Shown here piece after piece: positions 51,501 through 60,014 of a DNA stretch of 64,000 nucleotides. The stretch is from Streptomyces xinghaiensis S187 (lineage in GTDB: Bacteria; Actinomycetota; Actinomycetes; Streptomycetales; Streptomycetaceae). Numbering within the stretch: the first letter of the stretch is position 1; each line of letters opens with the position of its first letter. A program made the translations under genes and the position numbers. Location of the stretch: NCBI RefSeq assembly GCF_000220705.2, contig NZ_CP023202.1:6230501-6294500 (forward strand). The letters run 5' to 3'. The notes below the pieces were generated by a model. The model worked only from the letters and a program-made list of their open reading frames with translations. It did not search any database and was not told the origin of the DNA.

Positions 51501-54500
51501 CGCGAAGTTCGCGTCCCCGCTGTAGAAGGCGTCGGCCGTGTAGCTCCCGGCCGGGAAGGTGGCGTCCGTGAACCGGGCGACGCCGTTGGCGTCCAGCGGC
51601 AGGACGACACTGTCGCCGCGGCTGGTGATGAGGGTGACCGAGCCGGTCGGTGTCCCCGCGCCCGGTGGGACGGCCGACACCACGGCCTCGAAGAGGACCT
51701 CCTGGCCGTAGACCGACGGGCCGGGTGTGGACACCAGCACGGTCTGGGTGGCGGCCCGGGAGACGGTGTGCGTGTCGCTGCCGATGACCGGCAGGAAGCC
51801 GCTGTCACCGCTGTAGGTGGCGGTGACCGTGTACTCCCCGGCGTCGAGCTCGCCGGTGTCCACCTCCGCGACGCCATTCACGCCGACCGTGCCGCTGAGG
51901 GTCAGCGTCGTCGGCCCGCTGAACTCGAAGACCACCGTGCCGCCGGGAGTGCCCGCGCCCGGGGCCACCGGGGCGACCGTGGCGAGGAAGGCCACCGACT
52001 GCCCGTACGCCGAGGGGGCCGGGCTGCTGGTGACGTCGATCCGGGTGGCCGCCCGTTCGACGTTGTGGGTGTCCACGCCGAAGGACGGGGTGAAGGCCGC
52101 GTCGCCGTTGTAGGTGGCGGTGACGAGGTAGGGGCCGACGGGCAGCGCGCCGGTGGCCAGGGTGGCGGTGCCGGAGGGGTCCAGCGGCACCACGATCGGC
52201 CCGGTGCCGCTGCCGTTGCCGAAGGTGAAGGTGACGGTCCCGGTCGGGACGCCGGCGCCGGGCGGTTGGGCGGTGACGGTGGCGGTGAACGTCACCGGCT
52301 GGCCGGAGACCGTCGGGTCGGGGCCGCTGGTGACGGCGGTCTCCGTGCCGGCCCGGTCCACTTGGTGGGTGTCTGTGCCGGTGGAGCCGGTGAAGCTCTG
52401 GTCGCCCGAGTACTCGGCGGTGATGGTGCGCGGGCCGGGGGTGAGGGTGGAGATGGTGACGGTGGCGGTGCCGCCGGACGGGGTGGCGGTGAGCGTGGTG
52501 GTGCCGTCGATCGTGAACGTGATCTGGCCGGTCGGCGTGCCGGCGCCGGGGGCGATCGGCACCACGGTCGCCGTGAGCGTGACCTCCTGGCCGGAGACCG
52601 AGGGGTCGGGTGAGCTGGTGACCTGTACGAGCGTGGCGGCCTGGTTCACCGGATGGGTGTCCGAGCCGCTGGACGGATCGTACGTCCCGTCGCCGCTGTA
52701 GGCGGCGGTCACCGTGTGGTCGGCGACGCTCAGCGTGTCCAGCGTGAGCGTCGCGGTGCCGCTCGCGTCCACCGGCACGGTGAACGACCCGCCGCCCTCA
52801 CCGCCGCTGATGGTGAAGGTCACCGTCCCGGTCGGGACCGGGCCCGCGCCGGCCGGGGTGATGGTGGCGGTGAAGGTCACCGTCTCGCCGAAGACGGAGG
52901 GGTCGGGGGAGGAGGTGACCACCGTCGTGGTCTGCGGGGTGACCTCCACCCGGTGGGTGTCCGAGCCGGAGGAACCGGCGAAGTCGCCGGTGCCGGGCAG
53001 GTACTGGGCCTCGATGGTGTGCGGGTCGGGGGTCAGGCCGAGGGAGCTGGTGAGGAGGACGGCGGTGCCGTTCGCGTCCAGCGGGACCGGGGTCTGCGGG
53101 ATGCCGTCGATGGTGAAGACCACGTCGCCGGTGGGGGTGCCCGAGCCGGGCGGGTCGGCGGTGACGGTGGCGCGGATGGTGACGGGGTCGCCGAGCGCCG
53201 AGGGGTCGGGGCTGGTGGTCACCGTGGTGGTGGTCGCCGCCGGGGAAACCGTGTGCGTGTCGGTGCCGCTGGAGGTGGTGAAGCCGAGGTCGCCGCCGTA
53301 GGCGGCGGTGACGGTGAGGGACCCGGCGGGCAGCGTGGCGGTGCTCAGGGTGGCGGTGCCGGAGGTGTCCAGCGGGACCGTGAACGTACCGGCGCCGCTG
53401 ATGACGAAGGTGACCGATCCGGTGGGGACCCCCGCGCCGGGGAGCACCGGCTGCACCGCTGCGGTGAGGACGACCGGTTGGCCGAACACCGACGGGTCCG
53501 GGCTGCTGATGACGGTCGTCGTGGTGGCGGCCTGGTCCACCTGGTGGGTGTCGGTGCCGGTGGAGCCGTTGAAGCTCGCGTCGCCGGCGTAGAAGGCGGT
53601 GATGGTGTGGGGGCCGGTGTGCAGGGTGGAGATGGTGGCGGTGGCGGTGCCGCCGGACAGGGCGGCGGTGAGCGTGGTGGTGCCGTCGACGGTGAAGGTG
53701 ACCGTGCCGGTGGGTGTTCCGGCGCCGGGGGCCACCGGCGCCACGGTGGCGGTGAGGGTGACCTCCTGCCCGAAGACGGACGGATCGGGGCCGGTGGTGA
53801 CCGTGGTCGTGGTGTCGGCGCGGTTGACGGTGTGGGTGCCGACGCCGGTGGAGGGCAGGAAGTTGGCGTCGCCCTGGTAGGTGGCGGTGCCGCTGTACGA
53901 GCCCACCGCGAGCCCCGTGGTGCGGACCTCGGCGACACCGCTCGCGTCCAGCGGCACGAGGAAGGTCACACCGCCGGGTTCCGTCATGAGGACGAAGCCG
54001 GTCGGCACCCCCGCGCCCGGGGCGATGGGGGTCACCACGGCCCGCAGCAGGACCTCCTCGCCGAAGACGGACGGGGAGGGGGTGACGGTGATGACCGTTC
54101 GCGTGGCGGCCTTGTCCACCGTGTGGGTGTCCGCGCCGCTCGACGGGGCGAAGTCCGCGCTGCCGCCGTAGAACGCGTCCACGAGGTAACTCCCCGTTGG
54201 GAGCGTGCTGGTGGTCGTCCGGGCGACGCCGCTCGCGTCCAGCGGGACGGTGACGGAGCCGCCGCCGCTGTCGACGAAGGTGACCGCTCCGGCGGGGATC
54301 CCCTGGCCCGGGGCGATGGGGGCGACCACGGCCTCGAAGAGCACGTCCTGGCCGAAGACCGTAGGATCCGGCGCGGTGAGCACCGAGGTCTGGGTGAGGG
54401 CCCTGCCCACGGTGTGGGTGTCGGTGCCCGCGGAGCCGGTGAAGTCCGGGCTTCCGCCGTAGGCGGCGGTGACGGTGTAGTCCCCGGCGGGCAGCGAGCC

Positions 54501-57500
54501 GGTGCTCACCGTGGCGATCCCGCTCGGGTCCAGGCCGCTGGTGAGCGTCGTCGTCGTGGGCCCGGCGATCTGGAAGACGACCGTGCCGGTGGGTGTGCCG
54601 GAGCCGGGCGCCACGGGCGAGACGGTGGCGCTGAACAGGACCGGCTGCCCGAAGACCGAGGGGTCGGGGCTGCTGGTGACCGTGGTCAGCGTGTCCGCCT
54701 GGAGGACGGCCTGGGTGTCGCTGCCGGCGGAGGGGTTGTGGCCGGGGTCGCCGCTGTAGACGGCGTCGATGGTCTGGACCCCGGCCGGCAGCGCGGTGAG
54801 GACCAGGGTGGCCGTGCCGTCCGGGCCGAGCGGGACGGTGGTGGAACCGCCGCCGCCGGGGGTGAAGGTGACCGTGCCGGTGGGTGTGCCCGCGCCGGGG
54901 GCGACCGGCGCGACCGCGGCCGTCACGGTGACCGTTTGCCCGAAGACGGAGGGGCCGGGTGAGGTGGTGACCGTCGTGGTGGTGTCCGCCCGGTCGACCT
55001 GGTGGGTGTCGGAACCGGTGGAGCCGGTGAAGCTCTCGTCGCCGACGTACTCGGCGAGCACGGTGTGCGGTCCGGCGGGAAGCGTGGCGTCGGTGACGGT
55101 GACGGTGGAGCCGGAGAGGATGCCGGTGAGCGTGATGGTGCCGTCGACGGTGAAGATCACTTCACCGGTTGGGGTGCCGGTGCCGGGGGCCACCGGCGTC
55201 ACGGTGGCGGTGAAGGCGACCGGCTCGCCGGACACGGACGGGTCGGGGGAGCTCCCGACCGAGACGAGCGTGGCCGCGCGGCTCACGATGTGGGTGTCGG
55301 TGCCGGTGGACGTCTCGGTGTAGACGGCGTCACCGCTGTAGGTGGCCGTGACGGTGTGGGTGGCGACGCTGAGGCCGTCGAGGGCGAGGCCGGCGGTGCC
55401 GGAGCCGTCGAGGGGCAGGGTGAACGTGCCGCCGCCGCCGCTGCCGCCGGAGACGGTGAAGGTGACCGTGCCCGTGGGGACCGGGCCGGGGCCCGAGGGC
55501 GTCACGGTGGCGGTGAAGGTGACGGCCTCCCCGAAGACCGACGGGTCGGGCGCGGAGGCGACGGTGGTGGCGGTCTGCGGGTTCACCACCACGCGGTGCG
55601 TGCCGGAGCCCGAGGAGCCGGTGAAGTTCGCGGTGTCGCTGGTGTAGTCGGCGGTGATCACGTGCGGGTCCGGGGTCAGCCCCAGCGAGGAGGTGAAGAG
55701 CACCGCCGTGCCGTCCGGGCCCAGCGTGACGGGGGCCTGCGGGATGCCGTCGATGGTGAGGAGCACCGTACCGGTGGGGGTGCCGGAGCCGGGTGGGTCG
55801 GCCGTCACGGTGGCGCTGATGGCCACGGGCGTGCCCGACGCGGAGGGGTCGGGTGAGGTGGTGACGGTGGTGGTGGTGTCCGCGGCGGTGACCGTGTGGG
55901 TGTCGGTGCCGGTGGAGCCGGTGAAGCTCGCGTCGCCGCTGTAGACGGCGGTGATGTCGTGTGGCCCGGCGGGCAGCGAGTGCAGGGTGAGAGTGGCGAT
56001 GCCGCTGGTGTCCACCGGGACGGTGGTGGTGCCGCCCCCGCCGGAGACGGTGAAGGTGACGGTGCCGCCGGGCACGAGCGCCGTCGGCGTCGTCGGCTGG
56101 ACCTGGGCCGTGACGAGCACGGGCTGGCCGAACACCGAGGGGTCGGGGCTGCTGGTGACGGTGGTGGTGGTGCCCGCGGCGGTGACGGTGTGGGTGTCGG
56201 TGCCCGTGGAACCGGTGAAGCTCGCGTCTCCGGCGTAGCTCGCGGTCACGGTGTAGGTCCCGACGGGCAGGGTGCTATCGGTGACGGTGGCGGTACCGCC
56301 GGTCAGCGTGCCGGCCAGTTCCCTGCCGTCGACGCGGAAGACGACGGTGCCGGACGGGGTGCCCGCGCCGGGGGCGACGGGGGTGACGGTGGCGGTGAGG
56401 GTGACGGTCTCGCCGAGGGCGGAGGGGTCGGGGCCGGAGGTGACGGTGAGGGTGGTCCCCGCCGGGTCGACCCGGTGGGTGTCGCTGCCCGACGAGGGGG
56501 CGAAGTTGTCGTCACCGAGGTACTCGGCCGTCCCGCTGTAGATCCCCACCGCCAGGCCGGCGTTGCGCACCTCGGCGGAGCCGGTCGCGTCCAGTTCCAG
56601 GGTGACGGTGCCGCCGGCGCTGTCGGTGAGGGTGATGAAGCCGGTGGGGGTGCCCGCGCCCGGGCTCACCGGGCTCACCGTCGCCCGGAAGACCACCTCC
56701 TGGCCGAGGACCGAGGGGTCGGGGGCGGAAGTGAGGACGGTGCGGGTCGCGGCGCGGTCCACGGTGTGCGGGTCGGTGCCGCTGGACGGTTCGTGGTTCT
56801 CGTCACCGCTGTAGGCGGCCTCGGCGGTGTAACCGCCGGCGGGCAGGGTGGCGGTGGTGAACCGCGCGGTCCCGGTGGCGTCCAGGTTGAGGAGCACGGT
56901 GTTGCCGCCCACCGTGAGGGTCACGGTGCCGGTCGGCACGGGTCCGCCCGGCACGGCGGAGGACACCAGGGCCTCGAAGGTGACGTTCTGGCCGTACTGG
57001 GAGGGATCGGGGAGGGAGACCAGCACGGTGCTGGTGGCGGCCCGGGTGACGGTGTGGGTGTCGGTGCCGGAGGAGCCGGCGAAGGTGGCGTCGCCCTCGT
57101 AGACCGCGGTGACCGTGTACTCCCCGGCCTCCAGGTCCTGGACGAGGACGACCGCCTCCCCGGAGGCGTCCAGCCCGCCGTTCCGCACGACGGTGCCGGA
57201 GGACCCGGCGATCTCGAAGCGGACGGTGCCGCCGGGGGTGCCCGTGCCGGGGACGGCGGGGGTGACGGTGGCGGTGAACACGACCGGTTCGCCATGGGCG
57301 GAGGGGTCGGGGCTGCTGGTGACGGTGGTCGTGGTCGTCGCGAGGCCGACGGTGTGGGTGTCGGAGCCCGCGGAGCCGGCGTAGCCGCCGTCACCGGAAT
57401 AGGTGGCGGTGACGGTGTACTCGCCGATCGCCAGCGCGTCGGTGCCGGCGGTGGCCACGCCGCCCACCAGGGTGCCGGTGAGCGTCAACCCGTCGATCTC

Positions 57501-58529
57501 GAAGGTCACGTGGCCGGTGGGGGTGCCGCTGCCCGGCGGCACCGGGGCGACGGTGGTGGTGAAGACGGCCGTCTCGCCGAAGGCGGAGGGATCGGGCGCG
57601 GAGACGACGGTCGTGGTGGTCGTGGCCTGGCGGACGGTGTGCGTGTCGGCGCCCGCGGAACCGCGGTGGCAGGCATCGCCGCTGTAGGTGGCGGAGACGG
57701 TGCGCGTGCCGGGGTCCGGAAAGGAGACGGTGAGGGTGGCTGTGCCCCCGGCCCCCACGCTCCGGACGAAGGTGCCTCCGCCGGAGCCGCCGATCACGAA
57801 CGTCACCGTGCCGGACGGGGGACCGGGGCAGTCGGTGCCGGGACCGGGGGTGACGGTGGCGGTGATGGTCACCGGCTGGCCGACCGCCGAGGGGTCGGGG
57901 GCGGAGACGACCGTGGTGGTGGTCGGATAGCGCACGGGTTCGACGGTGTGGGTGCCGCTGCCCGAGGACGGCAGGAAGTTGTCACTGCCTTTGTAGATGG
58001 CGGTGACGCTGCTGCTGCCGGTGGGCAGAGCGTGCACGGTGACCCGGGCCACGCCGTTCGGGTCGAGTTTCGCGGTGAAGTCCCCCAGGGCACCGATGAC
58101 GAACACGACCTTGCCCGTGGGGGTCCCGGACCCGGGCGGCACGGCTTCCACCCGGGCGGTGAACGTGACCGGCTCACCGGGGGCCGACGGGTCGGGGGAG
58201 GAACTCACCCGGGTGACCGTCGAGGCCCGGGCGACCCCGTAGAGGGAGGACCCCTGGGAGCGTTGGTGGATGGGCGAGCCGTTGTAGGTGGCTGTCAGCG
58301 AGTGCGTCCCGGCGCCGAGCGTGCTGAGGGTGACCCGGGCCCGGCCCAGGGAGTCCAGCGTGCGCGTGAAGGTGCCGCCGCCCGGGCCCGCGATCTGGAA
58401 GGTGACGGTGCCGGTGGGCGTACCGGCGGGCGGGAGGAAGGAGCGCACCGTGGCGGTGAAGGTGACCGGCTGGCCGTAGACCGTTGACGTGGGCGAGGCG
58501 GTGATGGTGGTCAGCGTGGAGGAGGACAT
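48513..58529 (-). CDS. Giant protein of 34 tandem bacterial Ig-like domains
   Basis: A 3,338-residue protein that I could divide end to end into 34 Ig-like (Big_3_5-type) domains of 95-103 residues. Each has TTTVTSSPDPSVFGxPVTFTA, PGxGTPTGTVTF, a GTATLT-like strand, HTVTATYSGDxxF, and SSGTDTHTV. Domains 5-13, 14-22 and 23-31 are three copies of one nine-domain block (881, 882, 884 residues). The first Ig domain starts within about ten residues of the ATG: there is no signal peptide, lipobox, membrane helix, LPXTG or wall-binding domain. Such arrays usually form extended stalks of surface or secreted proteins, so export would need an unrecognised route. A GAAAGG site precedes the ATG. Confidence 0.93.
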   Translation of the reverse strand: MSSSTLTTITASPTSTVYGQPVTFTATVRSFLPPAGTPTGTVTFQIAGPGGGTFTRTLDSLGRARVTLSTLGAGTHSLTATYNGSPIHQRSQGSSLYGVARASTVTRVSSSPDPSAPGEPVTFTARVEAVPPGSGTPTGKVVFVIGALGDFTAKLDPNGVARVTVHALPTGSSSVTAIYKGSDNFLPSSGSGTHTVEPVRYPTTTTVVSAPDPSAVGQPVTITATVTPGPGTDCPGPPSGTVTFVIGGSGGGTFVRSVGAGGTATLTVSFPDPGTRTVSATYSGDACHRGSAGADTHTVRQATTTTTVVSAPDPSAFGETAVFTTTVAPVPPGSGTPTGHVTFEIDGLTLTGTLVGGVATAGTDALAIGEYTVTATYSGDGGYAGSAGSDTHTVGLATTTTTVTSSPDPSAHGEPVVFTATVTPAVPGTGTPGGTVRFEIAGSSGTVVRNGGLDASGEAVVLVQDLEAGEYTVTAVYEGDATFAGSSGTDTHTVTRAATSTVLVSLPDPSQYGQNVTFEALVSSAVPGGPVPTGTVTLTVGGNTVLLNLDATGTARFTTATLPAGGYTAEAAYSGDENHEPSSGTDPHTVDRAATRTVLTSAPDPSVLGQEVVFRATVSPVSPGAGTPTGFITLTDSAGGTVTLELDATGSAEVRNAGLAVGIYSGTAEYLGDDNFAPSSGSDTHRVDPAGTTLTVTSGPDPSALGETVTLTATVTPVAPGAGTPSGTVVFRVDGRELAGTLTGGTATVTDSTLPVGTYTVTASYAGDASFTGSTGTDTHTVTAAGTTTTVTSSPDPSVFGQPVLVTAQVQPTTPTALVPGGTVTFTVSGGGGTTTVPVDTSGIATLTLHSLPAGPHDITAVYSGDASFTGSTGTDTHTVTAADTTTTVTTSPDPSASGTPVAISATVTADPPGSGTPTGTVLLTIDGIPQAPVTLGPDGTAVLFTSSLGLTPDPHVITADYTSDTANFTGSSGSGTHRVVVNPQTATTVASAPDPSVFGEAVTFTATVTPSGPGPVPTGTVTFTVSGGSGGGGTFTLPLDGSGTAGLALDGLSVATHTVTATYSGDAVYTETSTGTDTHIVSRAATLVSVGSSPDPSVSGEPVAFTATVTPVAPGTGTPTGEVIFTVDGTITLTGILSGSTVTVTDATLPAGPHTVLAEYVGDESFTGSTGSDTHQVDRADTTTTVTTSPGPSVFGQTVTVTAAVAPVAPGAGTPTGTVTFTPGGGGSTTVPLGPDGTATLVLTALPAGVQTIDAVYSGDPGHNPSAGSDTQAVLQADTLTTVTSSPDPSVFGQPVLFSATVSPVAPGSGTPTGTVVFQIAGPTTTTLTSGLDPSGIATVSTGSLPAGDYTVTAAYGGSPDFTGSAGTDTHTVGRALTQTSVLTAPDPTVFGQDVLFEAVVAPIAPGQGIPAGAVTFVDSGGGSVTVPLDASGVARTTTSTLPTGSYLVDAFYGGSADFAPSSGADTHTVDKAATRTVITVTPSPSVFGEEVLLRAVVTPIAPGAGVPTGFVLMTEPGGVTFLVPLDASGVAEVRTTGLAVGSYSGTATYQGDANFLPSTGVGTHTVNRADTTTTVTTGPDPSVFGQEVTLTATVAPVAPGAGTPTGTVTFTVDGTTTLTAALSGGTATATISTLHTGPHTITAFYAGDASFNGSTGTDTHQVDQAATTTTVISSPDPSVFGQPVVLTAAVQPVLPGAGVPTGSVTFVISGAGTFTVPLDTSGTATLSTATLPAGSLTVTAAYGGDLGFTTSSGTDTHTVSPAATTTTVTTSPDPSALGDPVTIRATVTADPPGSGTPTGDVVFTIDGIPQTPVPLDANGTAVLLTSSLGLTPDPHTIEAQYLPGTGDFAGSSGSDTHRVEVTPQTTTVVTSSPDPSVFGETVTFTATITPAGAGPVPTGTVTFTISGGEGGGSFTVPVDASGTATLTLDTLSVADHTVTAAYSGDGTYDPSSGSDTHPVNQAATLVQVTSSPDPSVSGQEVTLTATVVPIAPGAGTPTGQITFTIDGTTTLTATPSGGTATVTISTLTPGPRTITAEYSGDQSFTGSTGTDTHQVDRAGTETAVTSGPDPTVSGQPVTFTATVTAQPPGAGVPTGTVTFTFGNGSGTGPIVVPLDPSGTATLATGALPVGPYLVTATYNGDAAFTPSFGVDTHNVERAATRIDVTSSPAPSAYGQSVAFLATVAPVAPGAGTPGGTVVFEFSGPTTLTLSGTVGVNGVAEVDTGELDAGEYTVTATYSGDSGFLPVIGSDTHTVSRAATQTVLVSTPGPSVYGQEVLFEAVVSAVPPGAGTPTGSVTLITSRGDSVVLPLDANGVARFTDATFPAGSYTADAFYSGDANFAPSSGADTHVVDRAATTTVITVTPTPSVFGQEILLRTVVTAVSPGAGVPTGTVVLTEPSGVFFTAELDEFGVAEVRTTELAAGSYSGTSAYQGDANFLPSSGAGTHVVNPADTTTTVTSSPDPTVFGEPATFSATVAPVAPGGGTPAGAVTFTIDGTITLTGTLAGGTATVTTSSLSTGPHTITADYSATADPGFNRSSGTDTHQVNQAGTTTTVSSGPDPSSVGQPVVFTAAVTANPPGSGTPTGTVTFTITGHGTTTVPVATEGTATLTVNSLPAGPQSATATYNGDTNFTPSTGTTTQQVLAALTTTTVTTSPNPSALGSPVTIRATVTTNPPATGTPTGSVVFTIDGTPLASVPLDPNGNAVFTTSSLALTPDPHLITADYTPDTPNYTASTGTTTQSVEVEPQTVTTVTSTPDPTVYGEPVTFTATVTPTGIGPVPTGTITFTVTGGTGGGTFTQPLDETGTATLTLDTLSVTEHTVTATYSGDTTYDPSNGSDTHQVNPANTTTTVTSGPDPSVFGEPVTLTATVAPVAPGAGTPHGQVTFTIDGTTTLTATLTDGTATTTINTLTPGPHTITATYTGTGDPNFNPSTATDTHQVNPANTTTTVTGNPDPSVYGQPIVFTAQVLPEAPGAGTPTGTVTFVLSGGGGTFVRAVDETGHATLTVPLLPAGSYTVTATYDGDTGFNPSSGTDTHTVNAADTATSVTGTPNPSVFGEPVTFIAVVQPVSPGSGTPTGDVVFTIGGGGGGSFTVTLDADGVARLTLSTLEVGPHTVTADYESDDGNFNNSAGSTTQIVDLSPTTTTVTSAPDPSVFGEPVTITATVAATVPGAGTPTGTVTFVIDGTTTVIEPLVADVATFTTSTLAIGPHTIQASYNGDALFAVSGGADTHTVDRAPTTTVSASSPNPSQPGRLVTFTATVTPVPPGTGTPTGTVTFVIGGGGGGTFTAPLTGGVATITNRGLTLGPHTVTTTYNGDASFAPSTGSHVHTVTTA
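49398..52049 (-). repeat. Nine-domain block C (Ig domains 23-31)
   Basis: Residues 2161-3044. Position-matched landmarks: second domain LFEAVV, third LLRTVV with YSGTSAYQGD, sixth IRATVTTNPP with LALTPDPH, seventh GPVPTG. The same landmarks recur in order in blocks A and B. Confidence 0.85.
52050..54695 (-). repeat. Nine-domain block B (Ig domains 14-22)
   Basis: Residues 1279-2160. Landmarks: second domain LFEAVV, third LLRAVV with YSGTATYQGD, sixth IRATVTADPP with LGLTPDPH, seventh GPVPTG, eighth ATLVQVTSSPDPSVSGQ. Confidence 0.85.
54696..57338 (-). repeat. Nine-domain block A (Ig domains 5-13)
   Basis: Residues 398-1278. Landmarks: second domain TFEALV, third VFRATV with YSGTAEYLGD, sixth ISATVTADPP with LGLTPDPH, seventh GPVPTG, eighth ATLVSVGSSPDPSVSGE. 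Domains 1-4 and 32-34 flank the three blocks. Confidence 0.85.
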
Positions 58530-59249
58530 GACGTGGCCTTTCGCTGTACGGCGCCGGTCCGCCCGTCATCGCTCCGGAGCGCTCGACGCCCCGGGGCCCG
58601 CAGCGGAACCCGGACCGGCCCCCGGGCTCGGTGCCGGGTACCGGGCTCGGTGCCGGATCTCGGAATCCCGGTCACCCGGGCTCCGGGCGTCCGTGGTGCC
58701 GCCGTTGCGCTCGGCGCGAGCTGCGCGGGGGAGGGGCTGTGCGCACGGTTCATTCCGCTGCCCGGTCGCGGTGAGAACGGCCGGCCGGCCAATACCCTCA
58801 TGGACCCACGGCCCGTTCCGTCGCTCCAGGCCCGGGACGGAGATGAGACACGGACGGCGCAGCGCGCACGGAATCGGACGGGAGGTGCGGTTCCCGGCGG
58901 CGGGCGCGCACCGTCCCCAAGTGCCCCCGTGGGGGTGGCGAATGCCGCCCACCGCCGCTGGGGGCGGGTTTGGGGCGCCCGGGCCGCGGCCCGAGCTCCG
59001 GCTGCTGCCACCTCCGGCGTCCGGCGGTTGAGGGCGGGGCGTCCGGACGGTGGTCACCTGAGGGCCGGCCGCCGCACCCTGAGGGCGTGAAGCCCGGCAG
59101 TATGGGCGGCCGTTGCTGACGGGGCGGGCCCGGAAATCAAGTCGCCCGTGCTCGCCCGGTCCGGTACGGTCGCGGGGTTTTCACTGCTGGGGCCCATGAG
59201 GTTCGCGTGCGGCCGCCGGCAGTCCCCACGTTGAGAGCAGGTTTGTTTC
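58530..59249. other. Intergenic region upstream of the giant gene, with a direct repeat
   Basis: 720 bases between the divergent giant gene and the VOC gene. A perfect direct repeat CCGGGCTCGGTGCCGG lies at 58622-58637 and 58641-58656. Open frames on both strands lack ribosome-binding sites and recognisable protein features. Promoters for both genes must be here; none is clear. Confidence 0.5.
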
Positions 59250-59630
59250 ATGGCATGTCGTATCAGTGAACTCGTGCTCGGCTGCCGCGACCCCGAGGTG
59301 CTGGCGCGGTTCTGGTGCGAGGTCCTGGACTTCGTCGTGCTCGACCGCGAGGGCGACGACATGGTGGAGATCGGACCCCGCGAGGGGTTCGGCGGTCCGC
59401 AGCCGACGATCATCCTCAGCCGCAGGGACGAGCCGGAGACGGGGAAGGCCCGGCTGCACATCGACGTCAACGCCACCGACCGCGATCAGGACGCCGAGCT
59501 CGAACGTCTGCTGAAGCTCGGTGCGCGCCCGGCCGACATCGGCCAGACCGGGGAAGAGCAGTGGCACGTCCTGGCCGACCCCGAAGGCAACGAATTCTGC
59601 CTGCTCAAGGCCCGCCTCGCCCCGCTCTGA
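59250..59630 (+). CDS. VOC-family (glyoxalase-like) protein
   Basis: The 126-residue vicinal-oxygen-chelate protein has two beta-alpha-beta-beta-beta halves (ISELVLGCRDPEVLARFWCEVLDF and LHIDVNATDRDQDAELERLL, then WHVLADPEGNEFCLLKA). Members bind metal or small electrophiles; some are resistance or dioxygenase proteins. Without the full set of metal ligands defined, substrate stays open. GAGAGCAGG precedes the ATG. Confidence 0.88.
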   Translation: MACRISELVLGCRDPEVLARFWCEVLDFVVLDREGDDMVEIGPREGFGGPQPTIILSRRDEPETGKARLHIDVNATDRDQDAELERLLKLGARPADIGQTGEEQWHVLADPEGNEFCLLKARLAPL

Positions 59631-59647
59631 CGCTCGTCGGCCCCGCA

Positions 59648-59690
59648 CGACGGTGCCCTCGCCCGGGTGGCCGGGCCGAGGGCACCGTCG
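59648..59690. terminator. Terminator after the VOC gene
   Basis: CGACGGTGCCCTCG pairs perfectly with CGAGGGCACCGTCG (14 bp), with an inner CCCGG/CCGGG pair. Confidence 0.82.
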
Positions 59691-59836
59691 CGGGAGTGCG
59701 GTCGCCGTCGGGCGCCGGTGTCCGTGCCGGTGGCGTAGGCCAGGAAGGCGGGCCAGGTGTCGCGGTGGACGCTGAGCGCGGGGCCGTCGGGACGCTTCGA
59801 ATCCCGGACGTGAACGGTGCCGGGGACCCGTTTGCG
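59691..59836 (-). pseudogene. DUF397 remnant truncated at the IS element
   Basis: On the minus strand the sequence reads VPGTVHVRDSKRPDGPALSV then WPAFLAYATG, the conserved second half of DUF397 proteins (VRDSKxPDGPxL, WxAFL). The first half (WRKSSYSGxxGNCVEVA) is missing exactly where the TnpB element's left end begins. No stop codon follows in frame before the terminator. DUF397 genes usually sit beside an XRE regulator; none is nearby. It looks like a gene cut by insertion and then decaying. Confidence 0.5.
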
Positions 59837-59873
59837 TCTCCGGGCTCCTCCATCAGGTCTTCTTTCGGGGGGA

Positions 59874-59893
59874 CCACCGGCTTCAGCCGGTGG
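59874..59893 (+). repeat. Left-end subterminal hairpin of the TnpB element
   Basis: CCACCGGC-TTCA-GCCGGTGG, perfect eight-base stem, 120 bases before tnpB. Confidence 0.72.
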
Positions 59894-60014
59894 GGGAATC
59901 GAATCCTTGGGCCGGAGCCGCGCAGCGGCGGAGCACGCTGTGTTGTCAGTGGGGGCCGGTAGCGTGAGCACACCGGCGTTGGTCAGGGGAAACTGCGGGG
60001 GAGGTGGGGTGGGT

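Noticed and set aside
48459..58487. Long plus-strand open frames opposite the giant Ig gene (for example 50598-52613, 52653-54962, 55896-58487)
   Set aside because: They are Gly/Val/Arg-rich antisense shadows of C-biased codons in a repetitive gene, have no consistent start or ribosome-binding site, and break at the same repeat positions.
48513..58529. CRISPR-like periodic repeats
   Set aside because: The period is about 295 bases and the units are coding Ig domains, with no short repeat/spacer structure and no cas genes.
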